Below are positions 1-9,802 of a DNA stretch of 64,000 nucleotides, piece after piece (the stretch's first letter is position 1; each line of letters opens with the position of its first letter). The stretch covers positions 186,001 to 250,000 of the forward strand of contig QKWM01000004.1 of NCBI GenBank assembly GCA_003248315.1. Reading direction: 5' to 3'. Origin of the DNA: Streptomyces sp. SW4. Its GTDB lineage: Bacteria > Actinomycetota > Actinomycetes > Streptomycetales > Streptomycetaceae. The notes beneath the pieces were generated by a model. That model made no database searches and was not told the origin of the DNA. It saw only the letters and a program-made list of their open reading frames with translations. The position numbers and the translations under genes were made by a program.

Positions 1-330
1 CCAGCCGCTCTGCCGGGCGGACGGGCGGTGGGCGGTGCCGGGAGGCGGAGTACCGGGGAAGGTGCGGCGTGCTGAGCCATGACGGCGTCCTTTCTCACGG
101 GTCCTCCGAGCCTGCGCGGGACCCCGCCGGGCGGCCATCCGTGGTGCTCCGTACGGGTGATGCGGGTTTGGGGCCGTGCGGGCCGTGCGGCACCTGCGGT
201 CGTGCGGCACGTGCGGCTCGTGCGGGTCGCTGGGCGTGCGGCCGGTGCCGGCCTCGCGTTGACTGGGCCGAGTGCCTCGTTGACCGGCCCCCGTGTCCCA
301 CCTGCCCCATGCCACGCGCCGGAGGAGCCC
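1..330. other. Leading non-coding or unassigned stretch
   Basis: I see no gene that I can support here. An open frame runs from 79 into the channel gene, but its translation is Arg/Ala/Gly-rich low complexity and resembles no N-terminus. The stretch 168-245 holds many imperfect copies of GTGCGG. The end of the stretch carries a good ribosome binding site (GGAGGAG) just before the ATG at 331. Confidence 0.5.
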
Positions 331-1690
331 ATGACGACGCCGGCGAACGCGGCCGTTCCCCAGGCCGAGCAGTCGCTGCGGGACACCGTGCTCAGCCGGG
401 GCTACCTGCGGCTGTTGCTGCTGTGCGTGCTGCTCGGCGTGCCCGTCGCGCTCGCCTGCTTCTTCTTCGTCGGGCTCCAGCACCAGCTCCAGCACTGGGT
501 GTGGGAGACGCTGCCCGAGGCGCTCGGCCACGACGAGGCGCCCTGGTGGTGGCCGCTGCCCGCGCTGGTCGTGGCCGGGCTGGTCCTCGCCCCGGTCGTG
601 ACCCGGATGCCGGGGGCCGGGGGCCATCTTCCGGTGGACGGCCTCGGCGGCGCGCCGGTCGGCCCCCGGGCGCTGCCGGGCACCGTGCTGGCCGCGCTGG
701 CGACCCTGCCGCTCGGCGTGGTGCTGGGCCCGGAGGCGCCGCTGATGGCGGTGGGCAGCGGGCTCGCGCTGCTGGCGGTACGGCGGGTGCCCGGCGTGGA
801 GGCGAGGACCCGGGCGGTCCTGGCGACGGCCGGTTCCACCGCCGCGATCTCCACGATCCTGGGCGGTCCGGTCGCCGCGGCCGTCCTGCTCATCGAGGGT
901 GCCGGGCTCGGCGGCGCCCGGCTGGTCGCCCTGCTGCTGCCGTGTCTGCTCGCCAGCGCCACCGGCGCCCTGGTGTTCACCGGCTTCGGGGACTGGACCG
1001 GGCTGCGGATCGGCGCGCTCACCCTGCACGACCTCCCGCCGCCGGCCAACCCGGACGCGGGCGACTTCCTGTGGGGGGTGCCGCTGGCGGCGCTGATCGC
1101 CGTACTGGTCACCCTGGGCCGCGAGCTGGGCCGGTCCACCGTCGGCTGGACCCGGCGGGACCGGACGGCCCTGCGCACCGTCGTCTGCGCCACGGCCGTC
1201 GGCGTCTGTGTCGCGGCGTACGCACTGATCACGGGCCGCTCCCCGCCGAGGCGGCCCTGTCCGGCCAGGCCACGCTGGCCGAGCTGGCGGCGCACCCGCA
1301 CTCCTGGCCGGTGGGCGCGCTGGTCGCGCTGGTCGCCTGCAAGGGGCTGGCCTGGGGGATCGCGCTGGGGAGCCTGCGCGGCGGCCCGATCTTCCCCGCG
1401 GTGCTGCTCGGCACGGCGACGGCCATGGCGTGCTCGGGACTGCCCGGTCTCGGCACGGCCCCGGCGCTCGCCCTCGGCATCGCCGCGGCGGCGACCGCGG
1501 TGACCGGGCTGCCGCTGGCCAGCGCCGTCCTCGCGGTCCTGCTGATCGGCGCCGACGCCTACGACCAGATGCCGCTGATCGTGACGGCGTCGGTGGTGTC
1601 GTTCATCGTCGCCCAACTCGCCCGCCGGCGGGGCGGGAGCAACCGGCGGGGCCCCCGGAACCGCCGGCGGCACCGGGGGCCGGATCGTGA
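331..1690 (+). CDS. ClC-family chloride channel/antiporter
   Basis: This is an integral membrane protein of the ClC chloride channel/transporter family, about 453 residues when read across two frame breaks (near 1240 and 1620). The family signature GPEAPLMAVG (equivalent to GxEGP) is near residue 135. The C-terminal half contains GGPIFPAVLLG, which matches the second anion-coordinating segment. Hydrophobic helices run throughout. I chose ATG 331 because GGAGGAG lies just upstream. The frame after the second break stops at 1690, overlapping the GTG of the next gene by four bases, which suggests translational coupling. The anion specificity and whether it is a channel or an H+ antiporter cannot be told from this sequence. 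Confidence 0.85.
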
Positions 1691-2293
1691 CGGCGGGCGC
1701 GAGCTCCGGCCGTGGCCAGGAGCCGGAGGAGCCCGGACGTGCCCGGGAGCCGGAGCCCGGTCGTGGCCGTCGGACCGGGGCGGGCCGGCGGGACGGCCGG
1801 GCCTGGCTGGTGCGGGGCGCCCTCGGAGCCCTCGTGGTCGTGGCCTACTTCCTCCTCCCCCTCGACCATCTGGGGCCCGGCCGCCCGGCGTTCAGCTGGA
1901 CGCTGTTCGGCGTGGTCCTGACCCTGGTGGCGGTGCTGCTGCTGCGCGAGGTACGGCACGTCCTCACCGACCGCGCCGACAGCCGGCCCGGCCTCGCCCT
2001 CACCCTGCTGATGCTGCTGTCCGTGCACGTCTTCGCCGCCGCCTACTACTCCCTGGCCAAGCAGCCCGGCGAGTTCACGGTCTGCGCACCCGGCTGGACG
2101 CGCTGTACTTCACCGTCGTCACGCTCGCCACCGTCGGCTACGGCGACATCACCCCGCGGGGCCAGTCGGCCCGGTGGTGACGGTCGTGCAGATCCTGTAC
2201 ACGTTCGTGTTCCTCACGGCCGCCGCGACGGCCCTGACCCAGCGGGTGCGCGCGGTGGCGGTGCGACGGCTGGAACGGAACCGGCGCGAGTGA
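1687..2293 (+). CDS. Two-transmembrane potassium channel protein
   Basis: This small membrane protein (about 202 residues) has the selectivity filter TVGYGD and the pore helix LYFTVVTLA of a voltage-independent K+ channel (Ion_trans_2 family). One pair of helices precedes the pore and one follows it (TVVQILYTFVFLTAAATAL). The first 40 residues are charged and Gly/Arg-rich. The gene starts with GTG 1687 inside the end of the ClC gene. The frame is broken twice, near 2090 and 2170, each time as if one base were missing. Co-expression with an anion channel suggests a joint role in membrane potential or osmotic balance, but that is inference. Confidence 0.8.
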
Positions 2294-2367
2294 CCGCACC
2301 GGCGTGTGACCTCGGCCCGCGCGCCCCGTACGGCCTTGTCAGCGCGGGTGCGTGAGCACTACTGTCA

Positions 2368-2526
2368 CCACGCCTTGGTGAACGGGAAACCGGTGTGATG
2401 CCGGTGCGGCCCTCGCCACTGTGATCGGGAAGTCCGGCTCCGGCCCTCAGGGGCGGCCACTGGGTCCGCAAGGACCCGGGAAGGCGGAGTTCGGGCGGTG
2501 GTACCCGTCAGCCAGGAGACCGGCCA
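2368..2526 (+). promoter_or_regulatory. Cobalamin riboswitch
   Basis: The stretch matches the conserved core of the cobalamin (adenosylcobalamin) riboswitch. GGGAAACCGGTG lies at about 2382-2395, followed by CCGGTGCGG, and GCCACTGTGATCGGGAAG at about 2434-2451. The closing B12 box CAGCCAGGAGACCGGCC is at about 2510-2526. It lies directly upstream of cbiM and is expected to switch off cobalt uptake when cobalamin is plentiful. An open frame starting at 2498 lies inside the B12 box and is therefore not the real start of cbiM. Confidence 0.9.
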
Positions 2527-2572
2527 AGGCGCGTCAACCATCCACGAGGTGCTGGAGAGGGTCTGCGAAGCC

Positions 2573-3265
2573 ATGCACATAGCCGAGGGCTTTCTGCCTC
2601 CGGCGCACGCGGTCGCCTGGGGCGTCGCGTCCGCGCCGTTCGTCGTCCACGGAGTACGGGCACTCACCCGTGAGGTCAGGGAGCACCCGGAGAGCACGCT
2701 GCTCCTCGGCGCCTCCGGGGCCTTCACGTTCGTGCTGTCGGCCCTGAAACTTCCCTCGGTGACCGGGAGTTGCTCCCATCCCACCGGCACCGGGCTCGGC
2801 GCCATGCTGTTCCGGCCGCCGGTCATGGCGGTGCTCGGCACCGTCACGCTGCTCTTCCAGGCGCTGCTGCTCGCGCACGGCGGGCTGACCACGCTCGGCG
2901 CCAACGTCTTCTCCATGGCGATCGCCGGCCCCTGGGCCGGGTACGGCGTCCACCGGCTGCTGCGCCGCTTGGGCGTGCCGCTGATGGTGACGGTGTTCTG
3001 CGGGGCCTTCGCCGCCGACCTGTCCACGTACTGCGTCACCAGCGTCCAGCTCGCGCTGGCCTTCCCCGACCCGGGCAGCGGGTTCTGGGGCGCGCTCGGC
3101 AAGTTCGGCTCCATCTTCGCCGTCACCCAGATCCCGCTCGCGATCAGCGAGGGGCTGCTGACGGTGCTCGTCATGCGGCTGCTCGTGCAGTCCAGCCGGG
3201 GCGAGCTGGTCCGGCTGGGCGTGCTGCCGGCGCGTCCCGGGCGGCGGGAGGCGGTGGCCCGGTGA
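2573..3265 (+). CDS. cbiM: Cobalt ECF transporter S component CbiM
   Basis: CbiM is the substrate-specific membrane component of the energy-coupling-factor cobalt importer. The start at ATG 2573 gives the family N-terminus [10 protein letters not shown], in which the second-position His helps bind Co2+. A longer frame begins at 2498 but that start is inside the riboswitch. The protein has 230 residues, about six hydrophobic helices, and [12 protein letters not shown] near residue 64, a conserved CbiM segment with a metal-ligand His. The reading frame is intact. The stop overlaps the GTG of cbiN by four bases. It works with CbiN, CbiQ and CbiO encoded next. Confidence 0.95.
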   Translation: MHIAEGFLPPAHAVAWGVASAPFVVHGVRALTREVREHPESTLLLGASGAFTFVLSALKLPSVTGSCSHPTGTGLGAMLFRPPVMAVLGTVTLLFQALLLAHGGLTTLGANVFSMAIAGPWAGYGVHRLLRRLGVPLMVTVFCGAFAADLSTYCVTSVQLALAFPDPGSGFWGALGKFGSIFAVTQIPLAISEGLLTVLVMRLLVQSSRGELVRLGVLPARPGRREAVAR

Positions 3266-3630
3266 AGAGGAACACGCGGATCAACCTCCTGCTGCTGCTC
3301 GCCGTGGCCGCGCTCGCGGTGCTGCCGCTGGTACTGGGCCTCGGCGACCACAAGGAGGAGCCGTTCGCCGGTGCCGACGCCGAGGCGGAGACGGCGATCA
3401 CCGAGATCGAGCCGGACTACGAACCGTGGTTCTCGCCGCTGTACGAGCCGCCCTCCGGGGAGGTCGAGTCGGCGCTGTTCGCCGTGCAGGCCGCGATCGG
3501 CGCGGGCGTGCTCGCCTACTACTTCGGGCTGCGCCGGGGGCGGCGGCAGGGCGAGGAACGGGCGCGGGCGCGGCAGGGCGAGGAGCAGGGTGCGGCGCGG
3601 GCGCGGCAGGACGCGCGCGAAGGGGACTGA
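3262..3630 (+). CDS. cbiN: Cobalt transport protein CbiN
   Basis: This 122-residue protein has one N-terminal and one central hydrophobic helix with an acidic loop between them. That loop includes [20 protein letters not shown], a recognisable CbiN segment. CbiN is the small auxiliary subunit that supports metal loading of CbiM. The GTG start at 3262 overlaps the cbiM stop. The C-terminus is unusually long for the family, with Arg/Glu/Gln-rich low complexity of about 35 residues. The stop is directly followed by the GTG of cbiQ, with no gap. Confidence 0.9.
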   Translation: MKRNTRINLLLLLAVAALAVLPLVLGLGDHKEEPFAGADAEAETAITEIEPDYEPWFSPLYEPPSGEVESALFAVQAAIGAGVLAYYFGLRRGRRQGEERARARQGEEQGAARARQDAREGD

Positions 3631-4380
3631 GTGCTGCCGATCGACGAGGCGGCGCACCGCAGCCGCTGGCGGCACCGCCATCCCGTGGACAAGGCCGTGC
3701 TGGGGCTGGGGCTCACCGTTCTCGCGGTGACGCTGCCGCCCTGGCCGGGAGCGGCCCTGGTGCTGGTCACGGCCCTCGCCGTGCTGCTCGGTCCGGCGGG
3801 CGTGCCCGGGCGGCGGCTGTGGCGGGCCTACCGGGTGCCGCTGGGCTTCTGCCTGACCGGTGCGGTGCCGCTGCTGTTCCAGGTCGGCGGTCCGGACGGG
3901 TTCCTGGCCTGGGCCGACGGCGGCCCGGTCCGCGCGGGGCATCTGCTGCTGCGTACCTCGGCGGCGTCCCTGGGCGTCCTGCTGTTCGCGTTCACCACGC
4001 CGATGTCCGATCTGCTGCCGCGGCTGGTGCGGGCCGGGGTGCCCGCGCCCGTCGTCGACGTGGCGCTGGTGACGTACCGGATGAGTTTCCTGCTGCTGGA
4101 CTCGGTGCGGCGGGTGCGGCAGGCGCAGGCGGCGCGGCTGGGGCACACCACGCGGGCCGCCGCCTGGCGGTCGCTGGCCGGGCTAGGCGCGACCGCGTTC
4201 GTGCGCTCCTTCGACCGGGCGGCGCGGCTCCAGGCGGGGCTGGCCGGGCGCGGCTACGACGGCACGCTGCGCGTCCTGGTGCCCGAGGCCCGCGTCTCGG
4301 TGCCGTTCACGGCGGCGAGCCTCGCGCTGCTGGCGGCGCTGGCCGCGCTGACCTTCGTACTGGAAAGGCCGCTGACGTGA
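3631..4380 (+). CDS. cbiQ: Cobalt ECF transporter T component CbiQ
   Basis: CbiQ is the transmembrane coupling subunit that links the cobalt-binding subunit to the ATPase. The 249-residue product has several hydrophobic helices and the coupling motif region RRVRQAQAARLG followed by RAARLQAGLAGRGYDG, matching the Ala-Arg-Gly signatures of T components. It starts with GTG directly after the cbiN stop. Its own stop overlaps the GTG of cbiO. The reading frame is intact. Confidence 0.9.
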   Translation: MLPIDEAAHRSRWRHRHPVDKAVLGLGLTVLAVTLPPWPGAALVLVTALAVLLGPAGVPGRRLWRAYRVPLGFCLTGAVPLLFQVGGPDGFLAWADGGPVRAGHLLLRTSAASLGVLLFAFTTPMSDLLPRLVRAGVPAPVVDVALVTYRMSFLLLDSVRRVRQAQAARLGHTTRAAAWRSLAGLGATAFVRSFDRAARLQAGLAGRGYDGTLRVLVPEARVSVPFTAASLALLAALAALTFVLERPLT

Positions 4381-5222
4381 GTGAGAGCGCCGTCGTCGCC
4401 CTGCGGGGCGTGACCTTCGGCTACGAGGACGGGCCGGCCGTGCTGCGCGCGGTGGACTTCGAGGTGGCCGAGGGACGGGCGCTGGCCCTGCTGGGCCGCA
4501 ACGGCAGCGGCAAGACCACGCTGATGCGGCTGCTCAGCGGCGGCCTCAGGCCGCAGGCCGGGCGGCTGACCCTGGCGGGCGAGCCGGTGACGTACGACCG
4601 CAAGGGCCTGACCCGGCTGCGGACGACCGTGCAGCTGGTGGTGCAGGACCCGGACGACCAGCTGTTCGCCGCGTCCGTGGCGCAGGACGTGTCGTTCGGG
4701 CCGCTCAACCTCGGCCTGCCGGCGGCCCGGGTGCGGGCCCGCGTCGAGGAGGCGCTGGCCGCCCTGGACATCACGGCGCTGGCCGACCGGCCCACGCATC
4801 TGCTGTCGTACGGGCAGCGCAAGCGGGCGGCGATCGCGGGCGCCGTCGCGATGCGGCCGCGGGTGCTGATCCTGGACGAGCCGACCGCCGGGCTCGACCC
4901 GGACGGGCAGGAACGGCTGCTGGCCACCCTGGACGGGCTGCGGGCCGACGGCACCACCGTGGTGATGGCCACCCACGACGTCGATCTGGCGCTGCGCTGG
5001 TCCGAGGACGCCGCGGTGCTCACCCCGTCCGGCGTGCGCACCGGCCCGGCCCCGGACACGCTGGCCCGGACCGAGCTGCTGCGCGAGGCGGGGCTGCGGT
5101 TGCCGTGGGGTGTCGCGGTGGGCCGCCTGCTGCGCGAGCGCGGCATGCCGGCCGGCACGGCGGTGCCGCGGACGGCCGAGGAACTGGCCGCCCTGGTGCG
5201 GGACGCGGGTACGGGCCGCTGA
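4377..5222 (+). CDS. cbiO: Cobalt ECF transporter ATPase CbiO
   Basis: This ABC ATPase (281 residues) powers the cobalt importer. Walker A is GRNGSGKTT near residue 40, the Q-loop lies in VVQDPDDQLFA, the signature is LSYGQRKRAAIAGA, and Walker B is VLILDEPTAGLDPDG. The switch His is in MATHDVDLA. The GTG start overlaps the cbiQ stop, which completes the four-gene cbiMNQO operon under the riboswitch. The reading frame is intact, unlike most larger genes nearby. Confidence 0.95.
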   Translation: MSESAVVALRGVTFGYEDGPAVLRAVDFEVAEGRALALLGRNGSGKTTLMRLLSGGLRPQAGRLTLAGEPVTYDRKGLTRLRTTVQLVVQDPDDQLFAASVAQDVSFGPLNLGLPAARVRARVEEALAALDITALADRPTHLLSYGQRKRAAIAGAVAMRPRVLILDEPTAGLDPDGQERLLATLDGLRADGTTVVMATHDVDLALRWSEDAAVLTPSGVRTGPAPDTLARTELLREAGLRLPWGVAVGRLLRERGMPAGTAVPRTAEELAALVRDAGTGR

Positions 5223-5293
5223 CCAGGCCCGGATAGATGTCCGATGAACGGACCTGGTGTCCTGAATAACGGTCCGGTTGCGGATGCTGGCCT

Positions 5294-5337
5294 TTTCCGA
5301 GGTGACCGACCGTAATGTGATCTGCGTCACTCGGAAA
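5294..5337. promoter_or_regulatory. Inverted repeat with a CRP-type half-site pair
   Basis: The 342-base gap between cbiO and the symporter gene contains no gene I can support. It does contain GTGA-N6-TCAC at 5317-5330, the form bound by CRP/FNR-family regulators. That site overlaps a wider inverted repeat, TTTCCGA-G-GTGAC (5294-5306) facing GTCAC-TCGGAAA (5326-5337). It lies about 230 bases upstream of the symporter start. The regulator is not identified. Confidence 0.5.
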
Positions 5338-5564
5338 TGCGCGGAGCCCGTGGTAGACATGCGCAACTCCGCAGGTGGCACCACCCCTCGCCGCCCCGTG
5401 GAGTGTCGGCACACGCGTCGACCGCACGACCAGGGTGATCACGTTCCGCGTCCGAGGACCGGGCACCCGGGGTCGCCGAATCGGACAACGGCGTTCGCTC
5501 CAAGACCGCACACCCTGCCGGTGCCGCTCCCCCGCGCCGGTCCAGCGCCATCGAGGTAGTCACT

Positions 5565-7104
5565 GTGTCACTCGATTCCGTCACCGAGTCCGTCGACGAA
5601 GCCGTCAGCGGATTCTTCGAGCCCATAGCCACCTGGCTCGGAAAGGTCGTCTTCTACTCCGTCCCCGTGGGGGCACCGACCTGCCGCTCATCGTCGCCTG
5701 GCTGGTGGTCGCGGGGCTGGTCTTCACCGGCTGGTTCGGCTTCGTCCAGTTGCGCAAGTTCCGGCTCGCCGTCGACGTGGTGCGCGGCAAGTACGACGAG
5801 AAGGGGTCGGCCGGCGAGGTCAACCACTTCCAGGCGCTGACCGCCGCCGTCTCCGGCACCGTCGGACTCGGCAACATCGCCGGTGTCGCCGTCGCCGTCT
5901 CCATCGGCGGACCGGGCGCCACCTTCTGGATGATCCTGTGCGGCCTGCTGGGCATGGCCACCAAGTTCGTCGAGGTCACCCTCGGTGTGAAGTACCGCGA
6001 GGTGCACCCCGACGGCACGGTCTCCGGCGGCCCCATGCACTACCTGCCCAAGGGCCTGGCCGACCGCTTCGGCAGGAACGGCAGGAACCTCGGCAAGGTG
6101 CTCGCGGTCCTCGCCTCCGCGATGGTGCTGTTCTTCGGCCTCTTCGGCGGCAACCTCTTCCAGGTCAACCAGTCCTACGTGCAGCTCGTCTCCGTCACCG
6201 GCGGCGAGGACGGCGCCCTGGGCTCCTCCGCCGGCGCGCTGTTCTTCGGCGTGCTGATCGCCGCGCTCGTCGGCATCGTGCTGCTCGGCGGCATCCGCTC
6301 CATCGCCAACGTCACCAGCCGGCTGGTCCCGGCCATGGCGGGCATCTACATCGCGGCCTGCCTGGTCGTCATCCTGGTGAACGTCACCGCGGTCCCCGGC
6401 GCCGTGGCCACGATCGTCGAGGGCGCCTTCGCTCCGAAGGCGTCGCGGGCGGCGTGCTCGGCGCGCTGATCATCGGCTTCAAGCGGGCGGCCTTCTCCAA
6501 CGAGGCCGGTCTCGGCTCGGCCCCGATCGCCCACTCGGCCGTCAAGACCAAGCACCCGGCGAGCGAGGGCCTGGTCGCCCTGCTGGAGCCGTTCATCGAC
6601 ACGGTCGTCATCTGCACCATGACCGCGCTGACCATCGTCGTCGCCAACCCCGCCAGCTGGGCCGAGGCCCGCGCGGGCGAGGACATCGGCGGTGTCACGA
6701 TCACCTCCGACGCCTTCGCGACGGTCATGCCCTGGTTCCCGTACGTCCTCACCGTGGCGGTGCTGCTGTTCGCCGTCTCCACGGTGCTGACCTGGGGCTA
6801 CTACGGCCTCAAGGCCTGGACGTACCTCTTCGGCCGCAGCCGGGCCAGCGAGCTGATCTACAAGGTCGTCTACACCGTCTTCGCGGTCGCGGGCTCGCTG
6901 CTCACGCTCCAGACGCTGATCGACCTGGCCGACGCGGTGCTGTTCTCGCTCGCCGTCATCAACATCATCGGCCTCTACCTGCTGGCCCCCGTCGTCAAGC
7001 GGGAGCTGGAGTCCTTCCTCGACTTCGTCCGCGCCCGCAAGGCCGGCGGTGACGGCGACGGCGACCGGGGCGATGAGCGGGAGCCGGCGAGGACGGCCGG
7101 CTGA
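5565..7104 (+). CDS. Alanine/glycine:cation symporter (AGCS family)
   Basis: This secondary transporter belongs to the alanine or glycine:cation symporter family, about 513 residues read across two breaks near 5670 and 6440. Family signatures are [21 protein letters not shown], the neighbouring [17 protein letters not shown], and [16 protein letters not shown]. About ten hydrophobic helices can be seen. The GTG start at 5565 gives an N-terminus ([20 protein letters not shown]) typical of actinobacterial members. It probably imports alanine or glycine with Na+. A perfect long hairpin follows the stop. Confidence 0.9.
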
Positions 7105-7106
7105 CC

Positions 7107-7161
7107 GGGTTCCGGTGCCGTGTGCCTGCCGGGGTCCGGCAGGCACACGGCACCGGAACCC
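7107..7161 (+). terminator. Perfect 26-bp stem-loop after the symporter gene
   Basis: Positions 7107-7132 and 7136-7161 are exact reverse complements of 26 bases with a three-base loop (GGT). The hairpin starts three bases after the symporter stop, so a transcription terminator is the natural reading. No U-tract follows, which is common in high-GC actinomycetes. Confidence 0.85.
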
Positions 7162-7303
7162 TCCGTGGTGCTCCCCTGGAGGAGCATCCTGCCCCGCCCG
7201 GCCCGGGACCCGCATTGCCGGAAACCGGCAAGGTTCATTAGGGTCTTGATGCCGGTGAGCCGCTGGGAACCCGTCAGCGGCCCGTCAGGATTGCGGGGAC
7301 GAC

Positions 7304-8362
7304 GTGGCGGAGCGGGAGATTCCCGAGGAGTATCTCGAGGGGTATGCCCGGATACTGACCGAGGCCGCGGCCACGGGCCGGCGCCTGACCCGGGACGAGA
7401 TCGAGTCCCGGCGCGCCCTGGGCGAACAGGCCGCGGAGGCCGGGTACAAGCTCCGCGCCCTGATCGGTGCCCATCTGTCCGCGACCCGCGCCGCCTGGCC
7501 CGGCGCCCGCGGCTCGGCCGATCACGCGCTGGCCGCCGTCGAGCAGGCCGTCGACGCCTTCGCCGAGGGCTTCGAGCGCGCCCAGCGGATGGCGGTCCGT
7601 CAGGAGGAGGCGGCCCGGCGGGAGTTCATCGACGACCTCCTCTACGGCCGCAGCGACCTGGGCCGGCTCGCCGAGCGCGCCGAACGCTTCGGGCTGCGGC
7701 TGTCGCACGCGCACGCCGTCGCCGTCGCGCAGGGCCCGGACGCCTACGACGAGGGCCACGCGGTGCCGCGCCGGGTGGAACGGTCGCTGATCTCCCGGTT
7801 CGGTGACCGCAGCATCCTGCTGACGACCAAGAACGGCCGGTTGCTGTGCATCGCGCCGGGCCACCAGGACGAGGTCCTGGCCCACTTCGCCAAGCAGGCG
7901 CACGCGGCCACGGACGGCGGCCGGGTCGCCATCGGCCGGCCGCAGCCCGGCCCCGGCGGCGTCGTCCACTCCTACGAGGAGGCGCTGAACGCCCTGGAAC
8001 TGGCCGAGCGGCTGGAACTGGACGATCCGGTGCTGCGCGCCGCCGACCTGCTGGTCTACCCGGTGCTGACCCGGGACCGGCAGGCGATGGCCGACCTCGT
8101 GGTGAACACGCTGGGCCCGCTCACCACGGCCCGCGGCGGTCCGCTGCCGCTGTTGGAGACGCTCACCGCGTACTTCGACTCCGGCTGCGTCGCCGCCGAG
8201 GCCGCCCGCCGGCTGTCGCTGAGCGTGCGCGCGCTGACCTACCGTCTGGACCGCATCCACCGGCTCACGGGTGCCAACCCCGCCGACCCGGCGCACCGCT
8301 ACATGCTCCAGACCGCGGTGATCGGGGCCCGGCTGCTGGACTGGCCGGCGCAGGAGCTGTGA
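7304..8362 (+). CDS. PucR-family transcriptional regulator
   Basis: The 352-residue product ends in the PucR C-terminal helix-turn-helix: AAEAARRLSLSVRALTYRL followed by DRIHRLTGANPADPAHRYML. The middle holds a GGDEF-like/CdaR-type region, and the N-terminus is a helical domain with no recognised ligand pocket. PucR-type regulators usually respond to small nitrogen compounds, but the ligand is unknown here. GTG 7304 is the only early start in frame. The frame is intact. The gene lies downstream of the symporter hairpin, so it probably has its own promoter. Confidence 0.85.
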   Translation: MAEREIPEEYLEGYARILTEAAATGRRLTRDEIESRRALGEQAAEAGYKLRALIGAHLSATRAAWPGARGSADHALAAVEQAVDAFAEGFERAQRMAVRQEEAARREFIDDLLYGRSDLGRLAERAERFGLRLSHAHAVAVAQGPDAYDEGHAVPRRVERSLISRFGDRSILLTTKNGRLLCIAPGHQDEVLAHFAKQAHAATDGGRVAIGRPQPGPGGVVHSYEEALNALELAERLELDDPVLRAADLLVYPVLTRDRQAMADLVVNTLGPLTTARGGPLPLLETLTAYFDSGCVAAEAARRLSLSVRALTYRLDRIHRLTGANPADPAHRYMLQTAVIGARLLDWPAQEL

Positions 8363-8420
8363 CGGGCGCCCGTCGGGCGGGGCCCGGACGGCGCCCGTCG
8401 CTCCGGGACCCCTTCGCCCG

Positions 8421-8991
8421 TCAGGCGCGGGCCAGTTCGGCGGCGCCGAAGGAGACGTCGAAGCGGTCGCACCAGATGCTGACGCTGCTGAACCGGGAGG
8501 GGTCGACGTCCTCGGGCACGGCGTAGTTCTGGCTGCCCTTGTTGCCCTTGAGCTTGCCGAGGCTGACGTACGCGCCGTCGTCGAAGACGTGCCAGCCCGC
8601 CGTGCCCTCCTTCACCGGCGCGTCGGTCAGCCACACGTGCAGGTCCGGGCCGTTGCTGGTGTCGAGGTCCTCCAGCCGCACGACATGGGAGCCGTCGGCG
8701 AGCCGGACCAGCTTCACCGTGCCCGTGGTGGCGTGCTCGTGGCTGATCAGCTCGCCGCCGGCGAGGGTGCGCGGGGCGGGCGGGCGGAGGGGCCGGCCGA
8801 CGGGGACGCCGGGGCGCCGAGGAGCGCTCCGGGGCCGGTGCCGACGCGCCCGGCAGGGCCTCCCGCACGGTCTCGTCCTGCCACAGCTTCCACGGCTGGA
8901 ACCAGTACGCCCCGAAGCCGGCTCCCGCCAGCACCACCACCAGTACGCCGATGATCCACGGCCTGCCCAGCACCGTCCGCGCCCGCATCAT
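8421..8991 (-). CDS. Membrane-anchored DM13-domain protein
   Basis: The N-terminus (MMRARTVLGRPWIIGVLVVV) is a signal anchor helix followed by YWFQPWKLW. After a Pro/Arg-rich linker, where the frame breaks twice near 8790-8740, the C-terminal 100 residues form a DM13 domain. Its hallmarks are LVRLADGSHVVRLEDLDTS, then DLHVWLTD and VSIWCDRFDVSFGAAEL. DM13 is predicted to be an extracytoplasmic redox or electron-transfer domain related to cytochrome b561/DOMON proteins. The single Cys in the last motif is the proposed functional residue. The neighbour is a FhuF-like [2Fe-2S] gene, but no shared pathway is evident. Confidence 0.75.
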
Positions 8992-9080
8992 GTCCGCCTC
9001 ACTCCGCAGAAGCCCGCTCCGTCACGCCCATTGAACGCGCCGGGCGGCCGCCATGACTCCCGGGAAAGGTCACGGAATCC

Positions 9081-9802
9081 TCACACCTGGCCGCGCCGGC
9101 CCGTCCGGGGCGGTCGTACGAGGACGCAGTCGCCGCAGTAACCGCCGGCCCGGACGCGGTAGCAGAGGCAGCAGCTGTGCCGCCGGTAGTCGAGCGTCGC
9201 GGCGTCGAAGGTCCCCGCGCTCGCCAGCGGCTCGCGCTCCAGCACCGCGCCGACCAGGGCGGACGGCGCGAGCGGGGTGCCGGGGAGCCGGGTGTGCAGC
9301 ACGCGCAGGGCGCCGGTGAGCGCCGAAGTGACGTTGCCGTGCAGCACCTTGGGCGACAGCCCGGTGTCCCGGCGCAGCGCCTCGCCCAGGGGGCGCAGGG
9401 TGCGTTCGTGGACGGTCTCGTACAGCGCGTCGGGCAGGTCCCGGCCGGTCGCGGCGGCGGGCTCGGGCAGCCAGAGGTCGACCGGCCCGGTCTCCGGTAT
9501 GCGCCAGTGCAGCCGGCCGGGCGACAGGTCGGGCGCCCGGCCGGTGAGGGCCGCCGTGGCCAGGGCGACCGACCAGAGCCGGGCGGCGGTGCCGATGTGC
9601 AGGGTGGAGGCGGCCACCCGGTCCGGGCCGGTCCCCAGCCGGCGGCCCACCTCCGCGACGTACGCCGACCGGGCCGCGCGGTCCGCGAGCAGGTCCGTGA
9701 ACGGCCGGAAGCCCGCCGCGCCGGCTCCGGGGCCGCAGTGGACGGTGAAGTAGGGCCGACGGACGACACCCGGGCCAGGGCCTCCGCGGTCACCGCCGTC
9801 AC
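9081..9802 (-). CDS. FhuF-like (2Fe-2S)-binding protein
   Basis: The C-terminus carries CCLCYRVRAGGYCGDCVL, the four-cysteine arrangement (CC...C-x2-C) of the FhuF C-terminal [2Fe-2S] domain. The rest (about 240 residues) resembles FhuF/IucA-type proteins that reduce ferric siderophores in the cytoplasm. The start is probably GTG 9802, overlapping the TetR stop by four bases; a second GTG at 9793 would also give a plausible N-terminus. One base appears lost near 9755, so the uncorrected sequence falsely joins this gene in frame with the upstream TetR gene. No siderophore genes are adjacent. Confidence 0.75.

Noticed and set aside
2498..2572. Longer CbiM start at 2498
   Set aside because: It lies in the B12 box of the riboswitch, and the extra residues precede the canonical MHIAEGFLP start.
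5278..5559. Small open frame in the gap before the symporter
   Set aside because: It overlaps the inverted repeat and has low-complexity Arg/Pro/Thr translation with no ribosome binding site.
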